Both the position numbers and the translations under genes were made by a program. Below are positions 33,425 through 42,745 of a DNA stretch of 64,000 nt, one piece after another (within the stretch, counting starts at the first letter, position 1; each line of letters starts with the position of its first letter). The stretch covers positions 1 through 64,000 of the forward strand of contig NZ_JAPZVQ010000023.1 of the NCBI RefSeq assembly GCF_027622945.1, read 5' to 3'. The notes under the pieces were generated by a model. It made no database searches. It saw only the letters and a program-made list of their open reading frames with translations, and had not been told where the DNA came from. Source of the DNA: Glycomyces lechevalierae (GTDB lineage Bacteria; Actinomycetota; Actinomycetes; Mycobacteriales; Micromonosporaceae).

Positions 33425-34630
33425 GTGTCCACCGCGACCCCTCTCGCCACGACCGGCCCGCCCGGCCCGCCCGTCTCGATCAGCAAGGGCGAGCGCTCGC
33501 TCGCCCCCGACATCGCGCGCGGCGGGATGCTCCTGTTCATCGCGCTCGCCAACGTACCGATCCACCTGTGGGGCATGGGCGTCGACGCCTACGGCCACAA
33601 CACGGGCCAGTCGGGCGCCGACCACGTCGCGCTGTTCATCGAGCAGCTCGTCATCGCCGAGCGTTCGCGGCCGATGTTCGCCGTCCTCTACGGCTTCGGG
33701 ATCGCCATCATGGCCTCGCGCATGTTCGCGCGAGGCATGGACGCCAAGGGCGTCCGCAGGATCATCCGCCGCCGCTCTTCGTGGCTGCTCCTGTTCGGAT
33801 TCATCCACGCGGTCTTCCTCTTCTGGGGCGACATCCTCGCCCCCTACGGCGCGACGGGCCTGATCGCCCTCGCGTTCGTGCACCTCTCCGACAAGGCGCT
33901 CAAGCGGTGGCTGTGGGGTTCCATCGCGTATGTCGTGCTCATCGGCAACGTGCTCATGGCATTCCTCTTCACCTCCGGGGGCGGCGGCGGGGCGCCCGAG
34001 GTCGAACTCCCGCCGTACCTCGCCCAGATGGTGCTCGGCGCGGTCGTCTCGCCGGTGGGCGTCCTCGGCCTCGTCATCAGCGGCTCGTTCTTCCCGCTCG
34101 TCATCGCGGGCATGATGCTCCACCGCGCCGGCTGGATCGAGCACCCTGAGGCGCATCTGCCGCAATTGAAGCGGGTCTTCGCCTCCGGCATGGCCGTGAA
34201 CGTCCTCAGCTCGCTTCCCGTGGCGCTCATCGCCCTCGGCGCCTGGGAGCCCGCGCACGGCCTCTGGGTCGCCTCGGTCTACCTGACACTGCTCGGCGGC
34301 CTCTACGCCGGGATCGGCTACATCTGCGGCTTCGCGCTCCTCGCCCACAAGCTCCGCGGCTACGGCCGCCGAGGCGTCCCCGGGGCCCTCGCCGCGGTCG
34401 GCGAGCGCTCGCTCACGAGCTACCTGCTCCAGTCGTTCATCATGGCGCCGCTGCTCACCGCCTGGGGCCTCGGCCTCGGCGAAGACCTCGGCTACCTCGG
34501 GGCGTTCGGCGTCGCGTTCGGCACCTGGCTGGCGACGGTGGCCGTCGCGGTCGCGCTCGACAAGGCCGGGAAGCGCGGCCCGTTCGAGGTCCTGCTGCGC
34601 CGCCTCACCTACGGCCCCAAGCGGAGCTAG
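33425..34630 (+). CDS. DUF418 membrane protein, paralogue 1
   Basis: 401 residues from GTG 33425 (AAGGAG upstream). Multi-pass protein with about eight hydrophobic segments. It starts ERSLAPDIARGGMLLFIALAN, a typical DUF418 N-terminus, and ends with the DUF418 block VGERSLTSYLLQSFIMAPLL and GPFEVLLRRLTYGPKR. DUF418 proteins resemble acyltransferase-3-type membrane proteins, but their activity is unknown. A second paralogue follows 173 bp downstream in the same orientation. Confidence 0.85.
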   Translation: MSTATPLATTGPPGPPVSISKGERSLAPDIARGGMLLFIALANVPIHLWGMGVDAYGHNTGQSGADHVALFIEQLVIAERSRPMFAVLYGFGIAIMASRMFARGMDAKGVRRIIRRRSSWLLLFGFIHAVFLFWGDILAPYGATGLIALAFVHLSDKALKRWLWGSIAYVVLIGNVLMAFLFTSGGGGGAPEVELPPYLAQMVLGAVVSPVGVLGLVISGSFFPLVIAGMMLHRAGWIEHPEAHLPQLKRVFASGMAVNVLSSLPVALIALGAWEPAHGLWVASVYLTLLGGLYAGIGYICGFALLAHKLRGYGRRGVPGALAAVGERSLTSYLLQSFIMAPLLTAWGLGLGEDLGYLGAFGVAFGTWLATVAVAVALDKAGKRGPFEVLLRRLTYGPKRS

Positions 34631-34648
34631 AAGCCTCCCCGTCCACTG

Positions 34649-34676
34649 GGGCTCCACCTCGTTCGCGGTGGAGCCC
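34649..34676 (+). terminator. Terminator between DUF418 paralogues
   Basis: GGGCTCCACC, 8-nt loop, GGTGGAGCCC, then TTTC. The two paralogues are therefore probably separate transcripts. Confidence 0.75.
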
Positions 34677-34803
34677 TTTCACCTCCGTGGCGCTCGGGTC
34701 GTGCTGGCGGTACCCGCTTTCGGGGGACTGCACTACTGCGCCGCTCCCCCGTTTTCCCTACCGTGAGAACCGAACCCAGACGACCCTCCCGATAGGAACC
34801 TCC

Positions 34804-35991
34804 GTGACCCGCACCCTTGAAGTCGGCGCCGCACCGCCGACGCCGATCGCCAAGTCCGAGCGCTCGCTCGCGCCGGACATCGCGCGCGGCTTCATGCTCC
34901 TGTTCATCGCCCTCGCCAACGTCCCGGTCCACTTGTGGGGCATGCGCCTCGACGACTACGGCCACAACACCGGGCAGTCGGCCGCCGACCACATCGCCTA
35001 CTTCGTGGAGCAACTGCTCATCGCCGAGCGCTCGCGGCCGATGTTCGCCGTCCTCTACGGCTTCGGCATCGCCGTCATGGCCACGCGCATGTTCGCGCGC
35101 GGCACGGACGTGAAAGGCGTCCGCAAGGTCCTGCGCCGCCGCTCCTGGTGGCTCCTCGCGTTCGGCTTCCTCCACTCCACCTTCCTGTTCTACGGCGACA
35201 TCCTCGCCCCGTACGGCGCGATGGGCCTGATCGCCCTGTTCTTCGTGCACCTCTCCGACAAGTCGCTCAAGCGGTGGCTGTGGGGCTCGATCGCGTACGT
35301 CGCGCTCGTCGGCAACGTGATCATGGCGTACCTCTTCACGACCAACGGCCAGCCGCCGGAGATCGACCTCCCGCCGTACCTCGCCCAGGTCGTCTTCGGC
35401 GCGATCGCCTCGCCCACGAACGCCATCGGCGTCGCGGCCACCGGCATGTTCGTGCCGCTCATCATCGCGGGCATGATGCTGCACCGCGCCGGCTGGGTCG
35501 AGCACCCCGAGGCGCACCTGCCGCAGCTCAAAAAGCTCTTCATCTCCGGCATGATCGTGAACGTCCTCAGCTCGCTTCCCGTGGCGCTCATCGCCCTCGG
35601 CGCCTGGGAGCCCGCGAAGGGGCTGTGGGCCGCCGCGGTCTACCTGACGCTGCTCGGCGGCATGTACGCCGGGCTCGGCTACATCTGCGGCTTCGCGCTC
35701 CTCGCGCACAAACTGCGCGGTTACGGCCGCCGCGGCATCCCCGGGGCCCTCGCCGCGGTCGGCGAGCGCTCGCTCACCAGCTACCTGCTGCAGTCATTCG
35801 TCATGGCGCCGCTCCTGACCGCGTGGGGCTTCGGCCTCGGCGAAGACCTCGGCTACCTCGGGGCCTTCGGCGTCGCGTTCGGCACCTGGCTGGCGACGGT
35901 GGCCGTCGCGGTCGCGCTCGACAAGGCCGGGAAGCGCGGCCCGTTCGAGGTCCTGCTGCGCCGCCTCACCTACGGCCCCAAGCGGGCCTGA
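34804..35991 (+). CDS. DUF418 membrane protein, paralogue 2
   Basis: 395 residues, GTG 34804. Same topology as paralogue 1 and highly similar throughout (ERSLAPDIARGFMLLFIALA at the start). The C-terminal part is nearly identical at DNA level: 120 bp at 35866-35985 match 34505-34624 exactly, third codon positions included. The middle of the genes has diverged more. This indicates tandem duplication followed by recent gene conversion. Function unknown. Confidence 0.85.
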   Translation: MTRTLEVGAAPPTPIAKSERSLAPDIARGFMLLFIALANVPVHLWGMRLDDYGHNTGQSAADHIAYFVEQLLIAERSRPMFAVLYGFGIAVMATRMFARGTDVKGVRKVLRRRSWWLLAFGFLHSTFLFYGDILAPYGAMGLIALFFVHLSDKSLKRWLWGSIAYVALVGNVIMAYLFTTNGQPPEIDLPPYLAQVVFGAIASPTNAIGVAATGMFVPLIIAGMMLHRAGWVEHPEAHLPQLKKLFISGMIVNVLSSLPVALIALGAWEPAKGLWAAAVYLTLLGGMYAGLGYICGFALLAHKLRGYGRRGIPGALAAVGERSLTSYLLQSFVMAPLLTAWGFGLGEDLGYLGAFGVAFGTWLATVAVAVALDKAGKRGPFEVLLRRLTYGPKRA

Positions 35992-35999
35992 TCGAGACT

Positions 36000-36027
36000 C
36001 CCCCGCGTCGCATTGCCGACGCGGGGG
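36000..36027 (+). terminator. Intrinsic terminator
   Basis: CCCCCGCGTCG, 6-nt loop, CGACGCGGGGG, then TT. Ends the second DUF418 transcript. Confidence 0.8.
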
Positions 36028-36063
36028 TTCCGCCCGTTCCGGGCGGCGTGCCACAATACGCGC

Positions 36064-36603
36064 GTGCAAGTGAGGCAGACTCCGTTCCGACTGCTGCGGG
36101 CCGCCGTGTTCGCAGCGGTCTCGGCGTCCGCCTCGCTCCTGCTGCACCTGTGGAGCGGCGGGCACGCGCCCGGCCCGCTCCAGTTCGCCGCCGCCGCGTT
36201 CCTGCTCTTCGCCGCCGCTTACGCGGTCGGCGGACGCCAGCGCGGCTTCCTCGCCCTCGCTCCACTGTGCTTCGCGGCCCAGTACGGGCTGCACGAGTTC
36301 TTCGAGCTCGGTGCCACTGCCACTGCGGGCCATGCGGACGCCGCGGGCGCGGGCATGTGGCTGGTGCACATCGCGGCGGCGCTGGCGCAGGCGTCGTGGC
36401 TGGCGCGCGGCGATGCCGCGTTCGCGAGGCTGCTCGACGCGTTGACGCTGTTCGTCGCGCGCGTGATCCGGATGGTCGGCGCGGGCGTGCTCGTGGTGAT
36501 CCGGCCGCGCCGGTTCGTGCTGCGGGCGCAGGCGCCGCGTCCGGTCCCGGCGGTGCGCACGCAGATCTCCCATCGCGGTCCGCCGCGGTTCGTTTTCTCC
36601 TGA
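36064..36603 (+). CDS. Small four-helix membrane protein, unknown family
   Basis: 179 residues from GTG 36064. Hydrophobic segments lie near 8-28 (LLRAAVFAAVSASASLLLHLW), 38-54, 60-75 and 95-115, and a basic Pro-rich tail ends the protein (RPVPAVRTQISHRG). His residues sit next to membrane segments (LLLHLWSGGH, YGLHEFFEL, LVHIAAALA). The layout resembles membrane proteins found beside PepSY/copper or iron genes, but I cannot name a family. It is 80 bp upstream of, and probably co-expressed with, the PepSY-DyP fusion gene. Confidence 0.65.
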   Translation: MQVRQTPFRLLRAAVFAAVSASASLLLHLWSGGHAPGPLQFAAAAFLLFAAAYAVGGRQRGFLALAPLCFAAQYGLHEFFELGATATAGHADAAGAGMWLVHIAAALAQASWLARGDAAFARLLDALTLFVARVIRMVGAGVLVVIRPRRFVLRAQAPRPVPAVRTQISHRGPPRFVFS

Positions 36604-36683
36604 GTCCTTTTGTCCCCCAGCGCCTTCGGCGCTGACTCCTGCCCGGGGAGCGGTGTGCTCGCGGGCTGCTCAGAAAGCGAACC

Positions 36684-39353
36684 ATGTCGAATAGACCCAA
36701 GTTTTGGGCTGCCCTGCGGCAGCCGCTGCTTCGGCTGCATTTCTACGCCGGGGTGCTCATCGCCCCGTTCCTGCTGGTCTCGGCCGTGACCGGGCTGGCT
36801 TACGCGCTCTCCTATCCGGTGGAGGACGCGCTGTACTCGGACCTGCGCACCGTCGATGTCGGTGAGGAGCGGTTGAGCCTCGCCGACCAGGTCGACGCCG
36901 TGACTGCGGCGCATCCGGACTGGCCCGTGACGGCGGTGCGGCCGGCCGCCGAGGCGGACGCCTCGACCGGGGTGCTCGTCGACGACGGTGTCGACCGCGA
37001 GTCGGGCGCGGTCGCCGTCGTCTACGTCGATCCTTACACCGGGGAGGTGCTGGGCGAGTCGACCTCGTACGGGTCCTCGCAGGCCGGGCCGGTGCGCGAG
37101 TGGATCTCGACGCTGCACCGGAGCCTGCATCTCGGCGACCCGGGCCGCCTGTACAGCGAGCTCGCGGCGAGCTGGCTGTGGGTGGTGGCGCTGGGCGGCC
37201 TGGTCCTGTGGGTCTCCCGGAAGCGCCGGAGCCTGCTCGTGCCGCGGCCGTCCGGTGCGGGCCGGTCGCGGACGCTCGCCTGGCACGGCCCGGTCGGCTT
37301 CTGGCTGGTCGCGGTGCTCTTGTTCCTGTCCGTGACCGGGTTGACCTGGTCGAAGTACGCGGGCGAGCGCGTCACGGAGCTGCGCCAGGCCTTGGACTGG
37401 ACGACGCCGTCGGTCACGGTCGACGCGGGCGGCGACCACAGCGGTCACGGCGGGCACGAGTCCTCGGCGACCGCTTCGCCGTTCGCGGTCACGCTGCTCG
37501 ACAGCGTCCACGAGACCGCGCTCGACGCGGACATGAACGGCCCCTTGCAGATCACGCTGCCCTCAGGTTCGGGCACGCAGTACCTGGTGGCGGAGACGCG
37601 CCGGTCGCTGCCGGTGGAGCAGGACCAGTTGGTCGTTGACACCGCTTCGGGCGCACCGGAAGTGGTCGAAGAGTCGCGGTTCGCGGAGTGGCCGTTCATG
37701 GCGCAGGTGACGAACGTGTTCATCGCCGCGCACATGGGCCTGCTGTTCGGGCTGGCGAATCAGTTGCTGCTGGCGGCGGTGATGATCGCGCTGGTGTGCG
37801 TGATCGTGTGGGGTTATCGGATGTGGTGGCAGCGGCGCCCACTGCGCAGTCAGCGCGCGCTCGTGGGGCGGCCGTATCCGCGCGGGTCGCTGCGGCGGCT
37901 GCCGTGGCCGGCCGTGGCGGTGATCGTGGCGGTCGCGGCCGGGGTCGGCTGGTGCTTCCCGCTGCTGGGGATCTCGCTGGCGGCGTTCGTCGTGGTCGAT
38001 GTGCTCGTCGGTGTGTGGCAGCGGTTCCGCAAGCCGCCCAGGGAACACCAGGGCGAGCCGCAGCTGTCGCGCCGCACCGCTCTCGCGGGGGCGACGATCT
38101 CGGCGGCGGTCGGTGCGGGCGTGGGGATGGCGATCGCGTCGTCGCAGTCGGACGGCGGTGAGGCTGCCGCCGAGGCGCCGGGCGTGGAGCCGTTCTTCGG
38201 AGACCGGCAGGGCGGTATCGAGACGCCCGCGCAGCAGCACGCGCTGTTCGCGTCGTTCACGTTGTCGGACACCGAACTCGGGACCGGCGAGGCCCTCGAC
38301 GCCGCCGCGATCGCCGCGAACCTGCGAACCCTGTTGCAGGACTGGTCGGCGGCCGCCGCGGCGCTCGCCGCCGGTGAGGCGCCGCCGAAGGCCGCGATCG
38401 ACGGCGACGACCAGTTCGACGCGGAGGCCGTCTCGGCGGGCCTGGATCCGGCGCGGCTCACGGTGACGTTCGGGCTCGGCCCGGGCGCGTTCGCGAAGGC
38501 CGGGCTGGAGGCGGCGCAGCCGTCGAAGCTGGTGGAGCTGCCCGAGTTCGCGGGCGACAAGCTGAACCCGGCCTGGTCGGGCGGGGACCTGCTCGTGCAG
38601 ATCTGCGGCGACGACCAGCAGGTGGTGAGCGGCGCGTTCCTGGAGCTGCGGAAGCGGGCGGTCGCCGCCGCGAAGCTCGGCTGGGTGCAGCAGGGCTTCT
38701 CGTCACGGCCTTCCGACGGCGGCACGCCGCGGAACCTCATGGGGTTCAAGGACGGCAGCGCGAACCCGGAGACCGGCTCAGCGGAGTTCGACGCGCGGGT
38801 GTGGGCGGTCGACGGGGAGCCGTCGTGGTTCGAGGGCGGCACGTACCTGGTGTTCCGCAAGATCCGGATGCGGCTGCCGGACTGGTCGATGCTCTCGGCG
38901 GAGGACCAGAACCTGACGTTCGGGCGCGAGCGCGATTCAGGGGTGCCGCTGAGCGGCGGCGGCGAGTTCGACCACCCGGACTTCGAGGTCCTCGACGCGT
39001 CGGGGCTGCCCGCCGTCCCGGCGGACGCGCACATCGCGGTCGTGCACGACGCGCCGATGGTGCGGCGCGGCTACAACTACGACTACGGGTTCCTGACGCA
39101 AGGGGACGTGAGCTCGGACGAGGCCGAGGACGGCCATCTGGACGGCCACATGCACGCCGCGCACCCCTATGACGCGGGGCTGCTGTTCGTGTCGTTCCAG
39201 GCCGATCCGCAGGCGTTCATCGACGCGCAGGAGAAGATGGCGGCCTCGGACCGGTTGAGCGAGTTCATCACCGCCGAGGGCAGCGCGGTGTTCGTGCTCC
39301 CGCCGGGCGCGCCCGAGGGCGGTTACGTCGGGCAGGGCCTGTTCGGAGCCTGA
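36684..39353 (+). CDS. PepSY-TM protein fused to a DyP-type peroxidase (EfeB-like)
   Basis: 889 residues. Residues 1-455 form a PepSY-associated membrane protein with segments near 18-42, 160-178, 205-222, 350-378 and 405-440. A metal-ligand-like run H252-x2-H255-x2-H258 lies in the second extracytoplasmic part. Residues 462-490 are a twin-Arg segment (SRRTALAGATISAAVGAGVG) like an EfeB Tat signal, but internal. Residues 500-889 are a DyP/deferrochelatase domain with GFKDG at 687-691 and the proximal-haem His candidate H827; LVFRKIRM holds the usual Arg. Predicted to handle haem or ferric iron at the outer membrane face. A PepSY-DyP fusion is unusual. Confidence 0.88.
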   Translation: MSNRPKFWAALRQPLLRLHFYAGVLIAPFLLVSAVTGLAYALSYPVEDALYSDLRTVDVGEERLSLADQVDAVTAAHPDWPVTAVRPAAEADASTGVLVDDGVDRESGAVAVVYVDPYTGEVLGESTSYGSSQAGPVREWISTLHRSLHLGDPGRLYSELAASWLWVVALGGLVLWVSRKRRSLLVPRPSGAGRSRTLAWHGPVGFWLVAVLLFLSVTGLTWSKYAGERVTELRQALDWTTPSVTVDAGGDHSGHGGHESSATASPFAVTLLDSVHETALDADMNGPLQITLPSGSGTQYLVAETRRSLPVEQDQLVVDTASGAPEVVEESRFAEWPFMAQVTNVFIAAHMGLLFGLANQLLLAAVMIALVCVIVWGYRMWWQRRPLRSQRALVGRPYPRGSLRRLPWPAVAVIVAVAAGVGWCFPLLGISLAAFVVVDVLVGVWQRFRKPPREHQGEPQLSRRTALAGATISAAVGAGVGMAIASSQSDGGEAAAEAPGVEPFFGDRQGGIETPAQQHALFASFTLSDTELGTGEALDAAAIAANLRTLLQDWSAAAAALAAGEAPPKAAIDGDDQFDAEAVSAGLDPARLTVTFGLGPGAFAKAGLEAAQPSKLVELPEFAGDKLNPAWSGGDLLVQICGDDQQVVSGAFLELRKRAVAAAKLGWVQQGFSSRPSDGGTPRNLMGFKDGSANPETGSAEFDARVWAVDGEPSWFEGGTYLVFRKIRMRLPDWSMLSAEDQNLTFGRERDSGVPLSGGGEFDHPDFEVLDASGLPAVPADAHIAVVHDAPMVRRGYNYDYGFLTQGDVSSDEAEDGHLDGHMHAAHPYDAGLLFVSFQADPQAFIDAQEKMAASDRLSEFITAEGSAVFVLPPGAPEGGYVGQGLFGA

Positions 39354-39367
39354 TGGTGATGGCGGCG

Positions 39368-39397
39368 GTGCGGGCCGCTCGCAGGAGCGGCCCGCAC
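39368..39397. terminator. Bidirectional terminator
   Basis: GTGCGGGCCGCTC, 4-nt loop, GAGCGGCCCGCAC. Between the convergent PepSY-DyP and purC genes. Confidence 0.85.
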
Positions 39398-39403
39398 CCT
39401 CGT

Positions 39404-40243
39404 CTACTGCTGCCAGCGCCGGCCGGTGAGGAGTTCGTAGGCCTCGATGTAGCGGGCGAGGGTCGCGTCGATGACGGCTTGCGGGAGTTCGGGCGCTTCA
39501 GCGTCGTCGGGGGTCCAGCCGGTGGACTTGGCCCAGTCGCGCACGTACTGCTTGTCGAAGGACGGCTGGGTCTGGCCGGGCTTCCAGGCGGCGGCGTCCC
39601 AGAAGCGGGAGGAGTCGGAGGTGAGCACTTCGTCGGCGAGGCGGAGGGTGCCGTCCGCGTCGATCCCGAACTCGAGTTTCGTGTCGGCGATGATGATGCC
39701 CTTGGCGAGGGCGATCTCGGCGCCGCGGCGGTAGACCTCGAGGGTGAGGTCACGGACGCGGGCGGCGAGGTCGGCGCCGACGAGTTCGGCGGTCTCCTCG
39801 TAGGTCATGGGAAGGTCGTGGTCGCCGACGTTTCCCTTGGTGGTCGGGGTGTAGATCGGGGCGGGCAGGCGCGAGCCGTCGACGAGGCCTTCGGGGAGGG
39901 CGATCCCGCAGACGGTGCCGGACTTGTCGTACTCGGCGAGGCCGGAGCCGGTGAGGTAGCCGCGCACGACCGCTTCGACCTTGACCATCTCGAGGCGCTT
40001 CACGCGCACGGCACGGCCGGCGAACTCGGCGGGCACGTCCTCGGCAGAGATCACGTGGTTGGGGACGATGTCGGCGAGCTGCTCGAACCACCACAGGCTC
40101 AAGGCGGTCAGGAGCGCGCCCTTGCCGGGGACGGGGGTCGGCAGGACCACGTCGTAGACGCTGACGCGGTCGGAGGCGACGAGGACGAGGTCGCCGCCGT
40201 CGGCGTACACGTCGCGCACTTTGCCCTGGTGAATGAGTTCCAC
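39404..40243 (-). CDS. purC: SAICAR synthetase
   Basis: 279 residues beginning MELIHQGKVRDVYADGGDLV. Phosphoribosylaminoimidazole-succinocarboxamide synthase block EAVVRGYLTGSGLAEYDKSG, ATP-grasp-like IIADTKLEFGIDADG and DEVLTSDSSRFWD. Catalyses the ATP-dependent addition of Asp to CAIR in purine synthesis. Length and motifs fit the larger (yeast-like) form. Monocistronic here. Confidence 0.97.
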   Translation of the reverse strand: MELIHQGKVRDVYADGGDLVLVASDRVSVYDVVLPTPVPGKGALLTALSLWWFEQLADIVPNHVISAEDVPAEFAGRAVRVKRLEMVKVEAVVRGYLTGSGLAEYDKSGTVCGIALPEGLVDGSRLPAPIYTPTTKGNVGDHDLPMTYEETAELVGADLAARVRDLTLEVYRRGAEIALAKGIIIADTKLEFGIDADGTLRLADEVLTSDSSRFWDAAAWKPGQTQPSFDKQYVRDWAKSTGWTPDDAEAPELPQAVIDATLARYIEAYELLTGRRWQQ

Positions 40244-40354
40244 GGTTGCTCCCCTACTCGACTGCTCCCATTAGACCAGCGGGAACGTCATCCTACGTTT
40301 CTCCGACGCGGCCGCTGTGCGGAGCGACACCTGCCGTCCGGCGCGTGCGCGGCG

Positions 40355-40360
40355 TAGGCT
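40355..40360 (+). promoter_or_regulatory. Leaderless -10 element of lipA (TAGGCT)
   Basis: TAGGCT, 6 nt, GTG start at 40367; no SD. Confidence 0.55.
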
Positions 40361-40366
40361 GGGCCG

Positions 40367-41314
40367 GTGACTTCCGTACAGCCTGAAGGACGCCGGATGC
40401 TGCGCCTCGAAGTGCGCAACGCCCAGACCCCGATCGAGAAGAAACCCTCCTGGATCAAGGTCAAGGCCAAGACCGGCCCGGAATACACCGAACTGCGGGG
40501 CCTCGTCAAGAGCGAAGGCCTCCACACGGTCTGCCAAGAAGCCGGTTGTCCCAACATCTACGAATGCTGGGAGGACCGGGAGGCGACGTTCCTCATCGGC
40601 GGCTCCCAGTGCACCCGCCGCTGCGACTTCTGCCAGATCGACACGGGCAAGCCCGAGGCGCTCGACCGCGACGAGCCGCGGCGCGTCGCCGAGTCCGTGC
40701 AGACGATGGGCCTGAAGTACGCCACGATCACGGGCGTCGCCCGCGACGACCTCGAGGACGGCGGCGCGTGGCTCTATGCCGAGACCGTCCGCCAGATCCA
40801 CGCGGCCGTCCCCGGCTGCGGCGTCGAACTGCTCATCCCCGACTTCAACGCGGTTCCCGAGCAGCTCGCCGAGGTCTTCTCCTCGCGCCCCGAGGTGCTC
40901 GCGCACAACGTCGAGACCGTGCCGCGCATCTTCAAGCGCATCCGGCCCGCGTTCCGCTACGAGCGGTCCCTCGAGGTCATCACGAAGGCCCGCGAGGACG
41001 GCCTGGTCACCAAGTCGAACCTCATCCTCGGCATGGGCGAGACGCGCGACGAGGTCTCGCAGGCGCTCAAGGACCTGCACGCCGCGGGCTGCGAGCTCAT
41101 CACGATCACGCAGTACCTGCGCCCGACCAAGCGGCACCACCCGGTGGACCGCTGGGTCAAGCCCGAGGAGTTCGTGGAGCTCACCGCCGAGGCCGAGGAG
41201 ATCGGTTTCGCGGGCGTCATGAGCGGCCCGCTCGTGCGCTCCTCGTACCGCGCCGGGCGTCTGTACCGACAGGCGATCGACGCCCGCTCGGCGACGCTTG
41301 CGAGCCGTAAATGA
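40367..41314 (+). CDS. lipA: Lipoyl synthase
   Basis: 315 residues. Radical-SAM cluster CTRRCDFC (C82, C86, C89) and auxiliary cluster C56-x4-C61-x5-C67 in [13 protein letters not shown], with the family [10 protein letters not shown] near the C-terminus. Inserts sulfur into octanoyl groups on E2/GcvH proteins and so supports the pyruvate dehydrogenase encoded at 25 kb. The GTG lacks an SD and appears leaderless. DUF4191 follows, a very common actinobacterial lipA neighbour. Confidence 0.97.
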   Translation: MTSVQPEGRRMLRLEVRNAQTPIEKKPSWIKVKAKTGPEYTELRGLVKSEGLHTVCQEAGCPNIYECWEDREATFLIGGSQCTRRCDFCQIDTGKPEALDRDEPRRVAESVQTMGLKYATITGVARDDLEDGGAWLYAETVRQIHAAVPGCGVELLIPDFNAVPEQLAEVFSSRPEVLAHNVETVPRIFKRIRPAFRYERSLEVITKAREDGLVTKSNLILGMGETRDEVSQALKDLHAAGCELITITQYLRPTKRHHPVDRWVKPEEFVELTAEAEEIGFAGVMSGPLVRSSYRAGRLYRQAIDARSATLASRK

Positions 41315-41355
41315 GTGCAGCCTGCGGCCCCCGCGTAACCTTCCGACCCGCCCAT

Positions 41356-41361
41356 TAGAAT
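41356..41361 (+). promoter_or_regulatory. Leaderless -10 element (TAGAAT)
   Basis: TAGAAT, 7 nt, ATG at 41369; no SD. Confidence 0.55.
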
Positions 41362-41368
41362 TGACGGC

Positions 41369-42064
41369 ATGGCAAAGCAGCAGGAAAAAGAGACGTTCGG
41401 CTCCCGGATGAAGACCATCGGGATGGCGATCAAGTTCACGAACGAGCGGGACAAGCTGTTCCTGCCGCTCGAGGCCGCGGCCGTCCTGCTGCCGTTCGTG
41501 ATCATCACCGCTCTGGTGGTCTTCGCGAAGTTCTCGCTGCTCTGGTACGTCAGCGCCCTGTTCGTGGCGCTCCTGGCCGGCTTGATCGTGCTCAACATGC
41601 GCACGAGCAAGGTGGTGAACAAGGAGGCCGTCGGCAAGCCGGGCGCGGCGTACGCGCTCATCGACGGCATCCGCGGCTGGCAGGTGACGCCCGGCGTGGC
41701 GGCCCTGTCGGAGACGCAGATGGTGCACCGCGCGGTCGGCAAGGCCGGCGTGGTCCTCCTCGGCGAGGGCGGCGGCAAGGTCCGCAAGCTCCTCGGCCAG
41801 GAGAAGAAGCGCATCTCGCGCGTGGTCGGCTCGACCCCGGTCTACACGTTCCTCGTCGGCGAGACCGCCGGCGACGACTTCTCGGTGACCGAGGTCCGCA
41901 AGCGGCTCATGAAGCTGCCCAAGAACATCGACTCCAAGGACGCCAACCACATCGCCAAGCGCCTCGACGCGCTCGGCGTCGGCATGGCGATCCCGAAGGG
42001 CCCGATCCCGACGAGCGCCAACGCGGGCAAGGGCGCGCGCCGCGCCATGCTCCGCGGCCGCTAA
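41369..42064 (+). CDS. DUF4191 membrane protein
   Basis: 231 residues with two adjacent membrane segments (about 32-75: EAAAVLLPFVIITALVVF and WYVSALFVALLAGLIVL). A cytoplasmic domain with GKAGVVLLGEGGGKVRKLL and a basic C-terminus (KGARRAMLRGR) follow. This family regularly follows lipA in actinobacteria; function unknown. ATG 41369 appears leaderless. Confidence 0.9.
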   Translation: MAKQQEKETFGSRMKTIGMAIKFTNERDKLFLPLEAAAVLLPFVIITALVVFAKFSLLWYVSALFVALLAGLIVLNMRTSKVVNKEAVGKPGAAYALIDGIRGWQVTPGVAALSETQMVHRAVGKAGVVLLGEGGGKVRKLLGQEKKRISRVVGSTPVYTFLVGETAGDDFSVTEVRKRLMKLPKNIDSKDANHIAKRLDALGVGMAIPKGPIPTSANAGKGARRAMLRGR

Positions 42065-42096
42065 ACGGCAGCGCCGCAACACATCCGGAACATGCA

Positions 42097-42126
42097 ACGG
42101 CCCGGCGGGGAAACCCGCCGGGCCGT
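42097..42126 (+). terminator. Intrinsic terminator
   Basis: ACGGCCCGGCGGG, GAAA, CCCGCCGGGCCGT. Ends the DUF4191 gene and lies before the convergent DUF3040 gene. Confidence 0.85.
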
Positions 42127-42164
42127 TCGCTCGCTGCCGCTCGTGCCGCAGCGCGAAAGTCTGT

Positions 42165-42575
42165 CTAGAAGATGTCGCCGTTGTCGCGGCGGCGGCGCCA
42201 CCGCTCCTCCATGCGGGAGGTGAAACCACCGGGCTTGGGGGATTTCGAGCCGCCGACGGAACGGCTCGCTTTGCCGTCGACCGCCTTCAGCTTCACATTC
42301 GTGCCGCGGCGCTGCGCCCAGAGGCCGAGGATCAGACCGCCGAACATGAGCACCGCGCCGATCGGCGCGCCGAACATGGCGACGTCGCCCCCGGCGATCA
42401 CGGAGCCGATGACGACGCCGATCCCGATGACCGTGACGATGCCGGCGAGGATGAGCCTGCGCCGGGTCACATGCGCCGGGTCGTGGGCGCGCACAGCAGA
42501 GGCGAACTGCGGGTCTTCGGACAAGGACTGCTCGATTTGCTCGAACAGGCGTTGTTCGTGGTCGGAGAGCGGCAC
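42165..42575 (-). CDS. DUF3040 membrane protein
   Basis: 136 residues. N-terminal MPLSDHEQRLFEQIEQSL is the DUF3040 hallmark. Two membrane segments (LILAGIVTVIGIGVVIGSVI and FGAPIGAVLMFGGLILGLW) and a basic tail follow. GTG 42575 has GGAGGAG upstream. Role unknown. dinB follows upstream in the same direction, 170 bp away. Confidence 0.92.
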   Translation of the reverse strand: MPLSDHEQRLFEQIEQSLSEDPQFASAVRAHDPAHVTRRRLILAGIVTVIGIGVVIGSVIAGGDVAMFGAPIGAVLMFGGLILGLWAQRRGTNVKLKAVDGKASRSVGGSKSPKPGGFTSRMEERWRRRRDNGDIF

Positions 42576-42745
42576 GACACTCCTCCTGCGTTAGTGCTCG
42601 ACGGGGCCTCCACCAAGCCGGCGGCCCCACTGCTTGCATCCAAGTCTACGAGGCTTTCGCCCGAGGCGGAAGGCAGTTCGTGCTTGAATCAGTCCGTTCT
42701 GGCCTCGATGCGCGTGCTGACGGAGCCGCCTCGGCACAATAGCGC

